NCBI RefSeq assembly: GCF_900129445.1
Contig: NZ_FQVT01000001.1
Coordinates: forward strand, 434,001 to 498,000
Origin: Salegentibacter echinorum
Lineage (GTDB): Bacteria > Bacteroidota > Bacteroidia > Flavobacteriales > Flavobacteriaceae
Direction of reading: 5' to 3'
Length of the DNA: 64,000 nucleotides
Positions 14,405-23,894 of this stretch are shown here, in pieces. Every line of letters starts with the position of its first letter. Position 1 is the first letter of the stretch. The translations under genes were made by a program, and so were the position numbers. The notes below the pieces were generated by a model. That model was not told the origin of the DNA. It did not search any database and saw nothing but the letters and a program-made list of their open reading frames with translations.

Positions 14405-17398
14405 TTATTCTAATTCTTCTAAAGTTTCACAATGGAAAACTGTAGTCTCCTTTTTCGTCACTTTTTTTGTTTTCACACCTTTGTTTTTAGCGCTAAGCAT
14501 TTGACCTATTAGCTGGGAACGCTGTTCTTTAATCTTATTCCGAAGCATTTTATCTTTTTCCAGATCAAAGAAAACTTTTCCCTGGATAAGGGTTTTTTCG
14601 GCTTTGGCATAAATAGAAAGTGGGTGGTCTGACCATAGCACCAAATCGGCGTCTTTTCCTTTTTTAATACTTCCCACCCGATCATCAATATGTAATAATT
14701 TCGCCGGATTTAAAGTGACGAATTTCCAGGCATCTTCTTCAGAAACACCACCGTATTTTACAGATTTAGCCGCCTCCTGGTTAAGTCTTCTACTCATCTC
14801 GGCATCATCACTGTTTATGGCAACCGTGACTCCCTGGCTGTGCATTATGGGCGCATTAAAGGGAATGGCGTCATTAACTTCATATTTGTAAGCCCACCAA
14901 TCTGAAAAAGTAGAGCCACCGGCGCCATGCTCTTTCATCTTGTCGGCTACTTTATAACCTTCTAAAATATGGGTAAATGTGTTGATTCTAAAATCAAAAT
15001 TTTCAGCCACTTTCATCAGCATATTTATTTCACTCTGAATGTAGGAGTGGGAAGAAACAAATCGTTCGCTGTTTAAAATTTCCACTAGCGTTTCCATTTC
15101 CAAATCCTTTCTAAACGCTTCACCACTGTTCTTTTTCTCTTCATATTCCCTGGCCCGCGTAAAATAATCGGTAAAAACCTGTTCTACGCCCATTCTTGTT
15201 TGTGGAAACCTGCTGCGGCTGCCCCAATTAGATTGTTTTACGTTTTCACCCAATGCGAATTTTATAAATTTCGGGGAGTTTTCAAAGATCATATCTTCGG
15301 CATCTTCGCCCCATTTTAACCTTAAAATTGCAGAACGTCCCCCAATAGGGTTAGCTGAACCGTGCAATAATTGAATTGTAGTCACTCCACCGGCAAGGTT
15401 GCGGTAGATGTTAATATCGCTGGGATTAATCACATCTTCCATAATCACTTCTGCGGTTGAATTATGCCCCGCTTCATTGATTGCTGAAGCTGCAATGTGG
15501 GAATGCTCATCTATAATTCCAGAGGTTAGATGTTTGCCGGTTGCATCAATAACTTTAGCATTTCCTGGGTTTAGGTCTTTTCCTATTTTTGAAATCTCTC
15601 CGTTTTTAATTAAAACATCGGTGTTTTCTAAAATCCCGTCTGCTTCGTTGGTCCACACGGTGGCATTTTTAAAGAGGATTTTTTCCTGTTTTGGTAATTC
15701 GGAAAAACCATAAGCTTTGTTTGGGAAACTTACCGGTAAAACTTCGTGGGTTTCCGGTTCATCGTTTTCCTCATCGTCTTCTTTATCTTCTTCCTTTTCC
15801 ATTTTTCCTGCTGAAGTTTCTTTGGTCGCAGTAAAACTGGTTTCGGAGCCATCTTCCAGGTAAGCTATACCCTTAATATTATTCGCCTTTTCTGGTGTTT
15901 TGGCTACCAATCTTGTGAAAGCTGTTTTAGTAGTATCTGGCGAAGTAAGCAATAAGTTCATCCAATTATTGCTAAAAGTGAGTTTAGCACCTAATTTAGT
16001 ATCGCCTTGCGTTACATTTGCTTTAGGTTTTTCAGGTTTTCCACTAATTTTAAGCTCATAATTCTCTCCGTCTAAGTTGAGTTGATAAGTACCGGTAATA
16101 TTGGTGGTGTTTATGGGGTTAATAATTGCTCTTTTTCCCTGCACCCAATTTTCATAGATACTGGTTTCTTTATCAAAATAATCTCCCGAGGTCACTATGA
16201 AATTTGCCCAGGCTCCTTCTTTAAGGCTTCCCAATTCATTTTCCTTTCCCATTATTTTAGCGGGGGTGGTGGTTAAAGCGGCAAGGGCAGCTTTTTTACT
16301 CAAGCCATAATTCACGGCTTTAATTAAATTTTTTCTAAAATCTTTATCAACTTCCAGGTCGTGAGCGGTTATGGTAAAAGGAATGTTGTTTTCACTTAGC
16401 ATCTTGAGATTGGCCGGTGCTTGATTCCAGGCTTTCATTTCTGCCAGGCTTACATTTTCTGCCATAAAAGGATCTGCTACATCAAAAGCCTCTGGAAAAT
16501 TGAGCGGGACGATAAAAGTCTTACCTGATTTTTTTACTTCTTTCAAACGTTCATATTCTTTTCCGTCGCCCAAAATCACATAATCCACATCAAATTCATT
16601 ACCTATTTTGGCAGCTCTTAAAGCGTCCAGTAAATTATCTGTAGCAAAAATTTGGGTGAGGTTTTTATTTTTGTTCAAAGCTTCTAAAGCGAGATCTTTA
16701 TTCTTCGCATTCCCTTTTTCATACCAATCGGCATCCATATAAGCCTGGCGAATTAATGCCATCGCGCCCATTGTTGAGGTAGGATAAGTCTGTCTCGATT
16801 TTTTACTTTTGTCAAAAGACAAAAATTGTGACGAACGATTTTTAAGAATTCGTTCTCCTTCTGTGCCTTCTGGAGTTAAAGCTACCAGCATCCCGCTTCC
16901 TCTTATAATACCGTCTGGCACGTGGGTATTTACAACTCCAAAACCTGCTTTGTGAAGAGCGGAAGCCGTTTTTTTATCATACTTAAAAGATTTTACAGCT
17001 TCAGTTTCAGGTCTAATATGATCATTCCAGTAATATCCTTCCCGGTTAGCGTCATACTGCGGTTGCCCATTTCCTTTGCCGGCAGGTGTTGGTTTTTTAA
17101 TTCCGAAGCTACTGTATAAATCTATAAAAGAAGGGTAAACTTCTTTTCCTTCTAAATCTACGGTTACAGCATTTTTAGGAATATTTACCGATTTCCCTAT
17201 CGCGGTAATTTTACCATCTTTTACCACAAAACTGCCGTTTTCAATCACATTTCCCGGACTCGTATGAATTCTGGCATTTTTAAATACGCGGTAATTGGTT
17301 TGGGGATTTTTAACCCCGTCATTTTTGGGGAAGTATTCCTGGGCTTTGCTCTGCAGGCTTATCAGAAACACAAGACAAAGTAAAAGTCTTACTTTCAT
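14405..17398 (-). CDS. Two-domain amidohydrolase-superfamily protein (997 aa), second domain active-looking
   Basis: A signal peptide (1-19, ending SKAQE) is followed by two complete amidohydrolase modules. The first (about 25-440) lacks the metal motif: GKEVYPSFIDLYSSFG replaces GFIDxHxH. An acidic linker with EEDKEDDEENDEPETHE lies near 545-560. The second (about 575-985) keeps GIIDEHSHIAAS (HSH), THILEGYKVADKM, PIMHSQGVTVAINSDDAEMS with the expected His and Asp, and ends KKGKDADLVLWSDHPLSI. The C-terminal module should be a metal-dependent hydrolase, perhaps on cyclic amides or dipeptides; the substrate is unknown. The protein is probably periplasmic. It shares architecture with the adjacent 433-residue gene. 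Confidence 0.87.
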   Translation of the reverse strand: MKVRLLLCLVFLISLQSKAQEYFPKNDGVKNPQTNYRVFKNARIHTSPGNVIENGSFVVKDGKITAIGKSVNIPKNAVTVDLEGKEVYPSFIDLYSSFGIKKPTPAGKGNGQPQYDANREGYYWNDHIRPETEAVKSFKYDKKTASALHKAGFGVVNTHVPDGIIRGSGMLVALTPEGTEGERILKNRSSQFLSFDKSKKSRQTYPTSTMGAMALIRQAYMDADWYEKGNAKNKDLALEALNKNKNLTQIFATDNLLDALRAAKIGNEFDVDYVILGDGKEYERLKEVKKSGKTFIVPLNFPEAFDVADPFMAENVSLAEMKAWNQAPANLKMLSENNIPFTITAHDLEVDKDFRKNLIKAVNYGLSKKAALAALTTTPAKIMGKENELGSLKEGAWANFIVTSGDYFDKETSIYENWVQGKRAIINPINTTNITGTYQLNLDGENYELKISGKPEKPKANVTQGDTKLGAKLTFSNNWMNLLLTSPDTTKTAFTRLVAKTPEKANNIKGIAYLEDGSETSFTATKETSAGKMEKEEDKEDDEENDEPETHEVLPVSFPNKAYGFSELPKQEKILFKNATVWTNEADGILENTDVLIKNGEISKIGKDLNPGNAKVIDATGKHLTSGIIDEHSHIAASAINEAGHNSTAEVIMEDVINPSDINIYRNLAGGVTTIQLLHGSANPIGGRSAILRLKWGEDAEDMIFENSPKFIKFALGENVKQSNWGSRSRFPQTRMGVEQVFTDYFTRAREYEEKKNSGEAFRKDLEMETLVEILNSERFVSSHSYIQSEINMLMKVAENFDFRINTFTHILEGYKVADKMKEHGAGGSTFSDWWAYKYEVNDAIPFNAPIMHSQGVTVAINSDDAEMSRRLNQEAAKSVKYGGVSEEDAWKFVTLNPAKLLHIDDRVGSIKKGKDADLVLWSDHPLSIYAKAEKTLIQGKVFFDLEKDKMLRNKIKEQRSQLIGQMLSAKNKGVKTKKVTKKETTVFHCETLEELE

Positions 17399-17645
17399 AG
17401 ATCTTAAGTGGTTTAATTTGCGCTAAAGCGGTGTAAATTAAGAAAATTAATGGAAAGTCAATGGTCATTTTTCATGAATCACTATAAATGTTGAACCACG
17501 ATAGTTAACTACCATATTCTAAGGGAAATTATCCCGTGTTTATTAAACGTCGAGCTTATTTGCCTTCAAGACAGAAGATCACCAAAATGCATCAGGATTT
17601 CCTTAGTGTTTTGAAGCATTCGTGGCTTTATTTCAATATCCGGGA

Positions 17646-18719
17646 TTAAAGTCGGTTTTTTTCTTCGGAAAAATAATTTACCAAAAGCGCTACTACATAA
17701 CTATAACTTTTCATTCCCCCGGCTTGATTGTTTACAATAAGAAAACGGTTGTAAAACATTTTAAAAAGCGGTTCAAACGGATTTTGATGGGCCAACCAAA
17801 ATTCATCTACTTCCATATAATTGGCGAGTACACCTGGTTTGATTTCCTTCTTTAGGGTTTCAAATTTCTCGGGATCCCTACGGTAAAGCTCGTTAAGGCA
17901 ATAACGAAGTGCAAAAGTATAGCCAGAATATCGAAAATAAGCATCGGGATGGTTCATGGTATTTAGACAGGCGATAAAATTTGCTTCATTTTCTTTAGCA
18001 AAACCCAATTGATGCCCTACTTCGTGACTGGCGGTAGTGGGGATTTTATAAGGCACAATTTGCGTGTTTACCTGGGCTTCTCCGGTCAACGGATTTAAAT
18101 AACCATTAAAGCCCATATAACTTAACGGGATGCTGAATAAAGAACGTTTTAAAGATTCGCCGCGATAGGTAAGCTCGGGATAAGTCTTGCTTAGATTGGA
18201 ATAACCGGCTATGGTTTTTTCAAATAACTCATTTTTCGAATAGGGAATGTTAACTTTTGCTGAATCGTTTTCAGCCAGGTTGGTATGTAATTTATTCGAA
18301 TCAGAAATTAATATTTCAGAAAGTTCATAGAGCTCTTCGGTGGTGTATTCATAACCTATCTCCAGGCTTTGATGCAATGGAAGACGATAATAATTAAAAC
18401 CCCAAAAAATATGAAAACAGGCGTAAATAATAGATAAAACCGCCAGGGCATCCAGCATCCAGTCTCCGGGTTTTCTAAATTTCTGTTTAAATCTTTTTAT
18501 GAGCCAACGTATGAGGAAAATCCCGAAGAAAATATATAAAACATCCCCAAGCGAAAATGGAAGAAAGCCGTGACCAAAGCGCATGAGCATAGAAATTTTT
18601 GGATAAAAAAACTGACTATACCAGGTTTCTACCAGCTGGGAATAGCCGGCCAAAAACATGATAAAAACAATTTGCAGCGGTAAGAGCACCGCCAGAATTA
18701 AGCGTCCTTTTTTCTTCAC
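17646..18719 (-). CDS. DUF3810 family membrane protein with HEVGH motif
   Basis: A 357-residue protein with three N-terminal membrane helices (LILAVLLPLQIVFIMFLAGY, DVLYIFFGIFLIRWLI and LDALAVLSIIYACFHIFWGF). These are followed by a large domain containing TTASHEVGHQLGFAKENEANF around residue 230, a zincin-type HExxH with a downstream Glu. This matches DUF3810, a Bacteroidota family probably made of membrane-bound metallopeptidases of unknown target. The start codon is GTG: the preceding in-frame codons are TGA ATT, so no ATG is available upstream, and GTG gives a basic n-region before the first helix. Confidence 0.83.
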   Translation of the reverse strand: MKKKGRLILAVLLPLQIVFIMFLAGYSQLVETWYSQFFYPKISMLMRFGHGFLPFSLGDVLYIFFGIFLIRWLIKRFKQKFRKPGDWMLDALAVLSIIYACFHIFWGFNYYRLPLHQSLEIGYEYTTEELYELSEILISDSNKLHTNLAENDSAKVNIPYSKNELFEKTIAGYSNLSKTYPELTYRGESLKRSLFSIPLSYMGFNGYLNPLTGEAQVNTQIVPYKIPTTASHEVGHQLGFAKENEANFIACLNTMNHPDAYFRYSGYTFALRYCLNELYRRDPEKFETLKKEIKPGVLANYMEVDEFWLAHQNPFEPLFKMFYNRFLIVNNQAGGMKSYSYVVALLVNYFSEEKNRL

Positions 18720-18898
18720 AATTCAAAAATACGATTATTACTATTTATGACCTTCAAAAGAAATTTATTATTGGTAAAACATAGTTGCTATGTAGCATGG
18801 AGATTAATCTCGGGAACATTCGGGTTAATTTACTTAATAATCGAGATTTAAATGCTCCGAGGTTTGCCTCGAAATCAAATTACTACTCCTTTATATGA

Positions 18899-18932
18899 GA
18901 GACCTCACAGGTCTCCGAGACCTGTGAGGTCT
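18899..18932. repeat. Nested palindromic repeat (AGACCTCACAGGTCTC)
   Basis: Two 16-bp arms at 18900-18915 and 18917-18932 are perfect reverse complements separated by one base. Each arm is itself a near-palindrome (GAGACCT-CAC-AGGTCTC). The element can fold as one 16-bp stem or two small hairpins, typical of REP-like dispersed repeats in this phylum. Confidence 0.8.
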
Positions 18933-19050
18933 GAGTTAATTCGGTTTTTTCGATTTTTATAATGTGACAGGTTTACAAATTTACTAATTGTATTCCGGGT
19001 TAAATTAGGCTTAAAAGGACCTTAAATTTTCCTGCTTTGCTAATTACCAA

Positions 19051-19058
19051 TATCTTTG
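19051..19058 (+). promoter_or_regulatory. Bacteroidota -7 element upstream of pepD
   Basis: TATCTTTG fits TAnnTTTG and lies 24 nt before the chosen ATG at 19082. No well-spaced TTTG -33 element is evident. Confidence 0.5.
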
Positions 19059-19081
19059 CGAAATATATAAAATATGAGATA

Positions 19082-20542
19082 ATGAATGAAGAAATAAGAG
19101 CATTAGAACCTAAAATATTATGGAATAAGTTCGCCGATCTAAACGCGGTGCCACGACCTTCAAAAAAAGAGGAAAGGGTAATCGAGTTTATGAAAAAATT
19201 TGGGAATGACCTTAATTTAGAAACGTTGGAAGATAGCGTGGGGAATGTGGTGATTAAAAAACCTGCAACTCCCGGAATGGAAGATAGAAGGCCAATCGTA
19301 TTGCAGTCGCATTTAGATATGGTGCACCAAAAAAATAACGATACCGATTTTGACTTTGAAACAAGCGGAATCGATATGTACGTAGATGGAGACTGGGTGA
19401 GGGCCAAAGGCACCACACTTGGCGCGGATAACGGTCTTGGGGTTGCAAGTATGATGGCAATTTTAGAAAGTGATGAGATTGCACATCCAGCCATTGAGGC
19501 TTTATTTACTATAGACGAGGAAACCGGGATGACCGGTGCCAAAGGTTTGGACGAAGATATTCTTAAAGGTGACATTTTGCTAAACCTGGATACCGAAGAG
19601 GACGATGAAATAGGGATTGGTTGCGCCGGCGGTGTTGATATCACTGCGCTAAGGGATTATGAAGAAGAGGACACTCCGCAGGATACAGTGGCTTATACCA
19701 TTAAAGTGAAAGGCTTAAATGGCGGTCATTCTGGAATGGATATTATCAAAGGCCTGGCCAACGCTAATAAAATTATGGCGCGCTTGCTTTATCACGCTCA
19801 CAATAATTTTGAAATGCAAATAGGCAGCATTGAGGGTGGCGGATTAAGAAATGCTATTCCGCGGGAAAGTGAAGCTTTGGTAGTGGTAAATAAAGAAAAT
19901 ACTGAAAGTTTTAATACTGAAATCCTGAAGTTGAAGCAGGACATTAAAACTGAATTTGCAGCTCTCGAACCTACTTTAGACGTTGTAATTTCTGAAGCTG
20001 AAGCACCGGGTAAGGTGATGAAGCGAGAAGACCAGAAAGATGTAGTGTTAGCCATGACAGCTGCCCATAACGGAGTTTACAGAATGAGCCCCGATATAGA
20101 AGACCTGGTAGAAGCTTCCAATAATATAGCCAGTGTAAAAGTAGGGGAGGGCAAGGTGAAAATAAACTGTCTTACCAGATCCTCGGTTGAATCTTCTAAA
20201 GACGCTTTAGCAAATAGTTTAAAAGCTGCATTCGAACTCGCGAATTTTGAAGTAAAATTATCTGGCGAATATCCCGGTTGGGCGCCAAACCCAAATTCTG
20301 ATATTCTACAGGTAGTAGATAAGCTTTATGAGGAAATGCACAATGAAAAAGCCGATGTAGCCGCCTGTCACGCCGGTTTGGAGTGCGGAATTATTGGAAA
20401 TCATTATCCAAAAATGGATATGATTTCTTTTGGTCCTACCATTAGGGGAGCACACTCTCCAGATGAACGTGCCAGTGTTTCTTCAGCTCAAAAATACTGG
20501 AAATTTTTATTGGAAGTGTTGAAGAATACTCCGAAGAAATAG
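19082..20542 (+). CDS. pepD: Aminoacyl-histidine dipeptidase (M20 family, PepD)
   Basis: A 486-residue cytosolic di-zinc dipeptidase that cleaves Xaa-His dipeptides such as carnosine and broader substrates. Zinc-site motifs are present: QSHLDMVHQK, TLGADNGLGVA, TIDEETGMTGA, LNLDTEEDDEIGIGCAGG and a C-terminal GAHSPDERASV. The frame extends to an ATG at 19037, but that would place the start before the -7 box TATCTTTG. The ATG at 19082 (MNEEIRALEPK) matches the usual family start and is preferred. The gene is convergent with the PPIase gene and ends at a shared terminator. Confidence 0.94.
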   Translation: MNEEIRALEPKILWNKFADLNAVPRPSKKEERVIEFMKKFGNDLNLETLEDSVGNVVIKKPATPGMEDRRPIVLQSHLDMVHQKNNDTDFDFETSGIDMYVDGDWVRAKGTTLGADNGLGVASMMAILESDEIAHPAIEALFTIDEETGMTGAKGLDEDILKGDILLNLDTEEDDEIGIGCAGGVDITALRDYEEEDTPQDTVAYTIKVKGLNGGHSGMDIIKGLANANKIMARLLYHAHNNFEMQIGSIEGGGLRNAIPRESEALVVVNKENTESFNTEILKLKQDIKTEFAALEPTLDVVISEAEAPGKVMKREDQKDVVLAMTAAHNGVYRMSPDIEDLVEASNNIASVKVGEGKVKINCLTRSSVESSKDALANSLKAAFELANFEVKLSGEYPGWAPNPNSDILQVVDKLYEEMHNEKADVAACHAGLECGIIGNHYPKMDMISFGPTIRGAHSPDERASVSSAQKYWKFLLEVLKNTPKK

Positions 20543-20616
20543 AGTGCAGTAGAGAGGAAAGAAAATAGAAAAAAGAGACAAGAAGATAGAATGTTGAATT
20601 TTCTTTACTATTAAAT

Positions 20617-20653
20617 AAAAAAGCTGTTTGAAAATTGTTCAAACAGCTTTTTT
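20617..20653. terminator. Bidirectional terminator between pepD and the PPIase gene
   Basis: Stem AAAAAAGCTGTTTGAA with its complement around a short AATTG loop, with A and T tracts on both flanks. Confidence 0.9.
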
Positions 20654-20658
20654 GTTTT

Positions 20659-21816
20659 TTAGAAATCTATTGAATGTTCCGGGTTATTTTCTCCCTGAAC
20701 TCCTACAAGTTCTACTCGAAATACCAAATCTGTATTTGGTGGGATCACGCCACCGCCGGCGCCACGTTCACCGTAGCCTAAATGACTTGGGATATAAAGT
20801 AAAGCCTTATCACCAATTTTCATTTGCTGCATTCCTTCTTTAAATCCGGGGATCATAGGAGCGTCTGGACCATAAGCTACTACCATTGGGTTGTCATAAC
20901 CGCCCTGGGCATCCCTATTTGGGTTAAAAAGTCCCATTTCCTGAGCGAGTTCTTTTTTATTGGTGTCAAAAATATCGCCATCTTCAAAGTAGCCTTCGTA
21001 CCAAACCTGAACCATTTCACCGGTTTTAGGTTTTTCGCCATCACCTTCTTCTTCAAAATAGATTTTTAATCCGCTGTCTAAAGTTTTAGCTTCGTCTTTG
21101 TGGCTTTCAAACTCTTCAGCATTGGCGGTCATAGCCTCTTTGCGTTTTTTGGCTTCGGCTTCTTCTTTATCTTTTAAATCCTGAAGTCCTTTTTCAAACT
21201 TTTTGGGAGCATCAAAATTTTCGGCAGCTTTGCCTTTTCTTATGATGTTTACCTCTTCCATAGTTACCGGTTCTTTTGGTTTGTCCCTTTGGCCTGTTTC
21301 TACCTTCCCAATGGCATCTACCACATCCTGGCCTTTAATTACTTTTCCAAATACGGAATGTCTTCCGTTAAGATTTGGTGTTGGTGCCAGGGTTATAAAA
21401 AACTGACTTCCATTCGTACCTGGACCGGCATTGGCCATAGAGAGGATTCCTTTAGCGTCGTGCTGCAGGCTATCTACAAACTCATCGGGAAATTTATAAC
21501 CGGGGCCGCCAGAGCCTGTGCCGCTGGGATCTCCTCCCTGGATAACAAATCCGTCTATAATGCGGTGAAAGGTAAGGCCATCGTAGTAATTTTTACCTTT
21601 ATAAGTGCTATCCACCATTTTATTAGTCCCTTCGGCCAGGGATACAAAACTGGCTACAGTAATAGGAGTTTGGTCAAAATAAAGCTCGGCAATAAAGCTG
21701 CCTTTGTTGGTTTTAAATTCTGCATACATCCCGTCCTCAAGATCGGGGTATTGATCATTACAGGAAATCATGGTAATTACCATGGCAAATAATACTAAAA
21801 ATTTACTGGTTCTCAT
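20659..21816 (-). CDS. Peptidyl-prolyl isomerase lipoprotein: cyclophilin plus FKBP fusion
   Basis: A 385-residue lipoprotein (signal ending MISCN). It has a cyclophilin domain at about 30-190 ([39 protein letters not shown]), a charged coiled-coil linker (about 205-250, rich in K and E) and an FKBP domain at about 262-378 ([40 protein letters not shown]). Both isomerase types look intact, so one polypeptide carries two unrelated prolyl-isomerase folds. It probably works on the periplasmic face, helping fold exported proteins. It precedes no gene on its strand but follows gldI and nrnA by 45 bp, so the three likely form one transcript concerned with envelope folding and gliding. Confidence 0.93.
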   Translation of the reverse strand: MRTSKFLVLFAMVITMISCNDQYPDLEDGMYAEFKTNKGSFIAELYFDQTPITVASFVSLAEGTNKMVDSTYKGKNYYDGLTFHRIIDGFVIQGGDPSGTGSGGPGYKFPDEFVDSLQHDAKGILSMANAGPGTNGSQFFITLAPTPNLNGRHSVFGKVIKGQDVVDAIGKVETGQRDKPKEPVTMEEVNIIRKGKAAENFDAPKKFEKGLQDLKDKEEAEAKKRKEAMTANAEEFESHKDEAKTLDSGLKIYFEEEGDGEKPKTGEMVQVWYEGYFEDGDIFDTNKKELAQEMGLFNPNRDAQGGYDNPMVVAYGPDAPMIPGFKEGMQQMKIGDKALLYIPSHLGYGERGAGGGVIPPNTDLVFRVELVGVQGENNPEHSIDF

Positions 21817-21861
21817 TGAATATAAAAATTAAAGGCCTTTTTTGCCGGCCCTGGGTTTAAC

Positions 21862-22422
21862 TTAATTTTCTGGTTTTAATTCTTCTCTTTCGGTTACTTT
21901 GTTTAAAGTGACTTTGGTCTTGATAGGTAAATTGCGACCTATTTTATTTTTATCTCCATAATAGCCATAAGCTTTATAAGACGGAAATAAAAAAGTTACC
22001 GTTTCTCCTTCTTTCATCAGTTTTAATCCCTGGCGTAATCCGCTAAAAAGTTTCTCCTGATCTATCGCATAGGTTCTAGTTTCTTTTTCGCCTTCAGCAT
22101 AAATTGCCTGATTATCTAAAGTGGAAATGCTATAATCAAACTCTACAATATCGCCAAATTCGGGATTTGGTTTATTGGTAGAATCAGATGTTTTTTTGTT
22201 GTAAACATACCAGAACCCATTTTGAGAAGGTTTGTATTCCCTGGTAGAATCCTCCTTTATAATCGCTTCAATCTTAGCTACTTCCTTTTTCAATAACTCC
22301 TGGTTTTTAGTTATAGATTCACTAATGTAACTCCCGGAATTTTGGCTCACAGGGTAACGAGCTTCAGGTGATTTACAGGCGCCCAAACTTATCATCGCGA
22401 TAAAAACGAAAATTCGCTTCAT
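21862..22422 (-). CDS. gldI: Gliding-motility-associated FKBP-type peptidyl-prolyl isomerase lipoprotein GldI
   Basis: A 186-residue lipoprotein (signal ending LGACK) with one C-terminal FKBP domain (GDIVEFDYSISTLDN, GLRQGLKLMKEGETVTFLFPSYKAYGYYG). Size and context fit GldI of flavobacteria, which is needed for gliding and probably for folding components of the gliding/type IX secretion machinery. The cyclophilin-FKBP gene follows, and its ATG overlaps the TGA of nrnA by 4 bp (ATGA), indicating translational coupling. Confidence 0.88.
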   Translation of the reverse strand: MKRIFVFIAMISLGACKSPEARYPVSQNSGSYISESITKNQELLKKEVAKIEAIIKEDSTREYKPSQNGFWYVYNKKTSDSTNKPNPEFGDIVEFDYSISTLDNQAIYAEGEKETRTYAIDQEKLFSGLRQGLKLMKEGETVTFLFPSYKAYGYYGDKNKIGRNLPIKTKVTLNKVTEREELKPEN

Positions 22423-23432
22423 CCTTGTAATTGTTTATATTCTGGCAAAATACTATTAAATTTCTCTAATGTTTCTTCCAGGCTTAAGCTGCTTTTTCCA
22501 CCGGCCGCGTTATTATGACCACCGCCTTCAAAATGTGCCCTGGCAAATTTATTTACATTAAAATCACCTTTAGATCTAAACGATATTTTAATAATATTTT
22601 CCTGCTTGTTTTCTATAAAAATAACCGCAAAAATCACACCTTCAATACTTAAACCATAATTTACGAAACCTTCGGTATCTCCTTTTTGAAAATTATTTTT
22701 GTCCAATTCTTCCTGCGATAAACTAATATAAGCGGTTTTATATTCCAGTTTAACCCTTAAATTTTGTAGCGCAGTGCCCAGCAATTGCAATCTATTTTCG
22801 CTAAAAGTATCGAAAATATTATTGTGAATTTCATCATTTACCGCCCCTTTGTCCATGAGGTCGGCAATTACACGATGCGTTTCCGCGCTGGTGGCACTAA
22901 ATCTAAAAGAGCCGGTATCTGTCATAATCCCCGTGTAGAGACAGGTAGCAATTTCAGGAGTTATTTTTTCAACCGCTCGTAGTTTATCTATAAAATGATA
23001 GACCATTTCACAGGTAGAACTCATTTCGGCATCACTATAGGTGTAATTTGCAAAATCTGAAGGTTCGCGGTGATGATCTATCATTATAAAAACCGCTTCA
23101 CAGGCCGTTAATGTTTCCTGCATATCGCCAGATCTCGACAAATGGTTGAAATCTAAGGCAAAGACAATTTCAGCGTCGTTTAATAAAGCTTCGGCCCTGT
23201 CTTTTTCTTTTTCATAAATAACTACTTCATCATTTCCAGGCAGCCATTTTAAAAATTTTGGATACTCATTGGGTGAAATTACATTTACATTATGCCCCTT
23301 ATCTCTTAGAAAATGCATAAGACCAAGGGTGGCACCCATCGCATCCCCATCTGGTCCTTTGTGAGGAACAATTACTATATTTTTGGCTTGAGAAAGCTCT
23401 GCGGTAATTTCTAAAATTGCTTGTTCTATCAT
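22419..23432 (-). CDS. DHH/DHHA1 phosphoesterase (NrnA-type oligoribonuclease/pAp phosphatase)
   Basis: A 337-residue cytosolic enzyme. The DHH domain shows HKGPDGDAMGATLG near 23-37, FALDFNHLSRSGD, and the name-giving DHH in IMIDHHREPSDF near 116-127. The DHHA1 domain ends with FEGGGHNNAAGG, which binds substrate. Members degrade short RNA and dephosphorylate 3'-phosphoadenosine 5'-phosphate, linking RNA turnover and sulfur metabolism. It overlaps gldI by 4 bp and is the first gene of that operon. Confidence 0.9.
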   Translation of the reverse strand: MIEQAILEITAELSQAKNIVIVPHKGPDGDAMGATLGLMHFLRDKGHNVNVISPNEYPKFLKWLPGNDEVVIYEKEKDRAEALLNDAEIVFALDFNHLSRSGDMQETLTACEAVFIMIDHHREPSDFANYTYSDAEMSSTCEMVYHFIDKLRAVEKITPEIATCLYTGIMTDTGSFRFSATSAETHRVIADLMDKGAVNDEIHNNIFDTFSENRLQLLGTALQNLRVKLEYKTAYISLSQEELDKNNFQKGDTEGFVNYGLSIEGVIFAVIFIENKQENIIKISFRSKGDFNVNKFARAHFEGGGHNNAAGGKSSLSLEETLEKFNSILPEYKQLQG

Positions 23433-23842
23433 ATCTTAAATAAACTAACCGGGTAATTCTTTATATTTAAAATTACCGTAGGCACATTCAAATCTCACTT
23501 TGTGCATAAATATACAATTAATTAAGAGTTGCTCAATACACACTATAAAGCATTTATATTTCCTTCTTTAGGCTATAATTTAATTCTATTTGTTGTGACC
23601 TCCATTACAAAAATGCAGATTTATAAAATTGAATATTTATTTTTATGAGAACAAAACAACGAAAATGAAAAATAATATTCCGTTATTTTTCAGGTTTTTT
23701 CTCTTTATTTCCTGCGGAAGCAGTACTGCTGATAAATAAAAAACTGTAAACAGCAAGCCTGAAACTTATCACCCCACAAAAACCCAAAAAACTTTGAACC
23801 TTAAACCTCGAATTCAATAGCATAAAATGCTTAAAAAGTAAC
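23433..23842. other. Intergenic region upstream of ndk
   Basis: AT-rich spacer. The only coding trace is a 24-codon lipoprotein-signal-like frame at 23665-23739, listed separately. The ndk promoter follows. Confidence 0.5.
23665..23739 (+). pseudogene. Lipoprotein signal-peptide-like ORF, 24 aa, possible gene remnant
   Basis: The frame reads MKNNIPLFFRFFLFISCGSS then TADK and a stop. This is a basic start, a hydrophobic core and a lipobox-like FISC, exactly the head of a lipoprotein, with no body behind it. It may be the relic of a deleted lipoprotein gene, or chance. Confidence 0.3.
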
Positions 23843-23872
23843 TTGTTTTTGCATGGGAATTAATTATTTTTG
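23843..23872 (+). promoter_or_regulatory. Promoter of ndk
   Basis: TTG at 23843-23845, a 19-nt spacer and TATTTTTG at 23865-23872 match the Bacteroidota vegetative consensus. The ATG is 22 nt downstream. Confidence 0.75.
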
Positions 23873-23894
23873 CCAAAATTAAAAAAACCATGTA

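Larger units (their letters stand above)
18720..19081. other. Intergenic region between divergent genes, with two repeat traces
   Basis: 362 bp between the DUF3810 gene and pepD. It holds a degenerate copy of the GCCTCGAAAT repeat (about 18812-18876), the nested palindrome at 18899-18932 and the pepD promoter. No coding potential is seen. Confidence 0.6.

Noticed and set aside
19000-19644. 214-aa minus-strand open frame
   Set aside because: Lies opposite pepD, Ser-rich and without family features; a shadow of the real gene.
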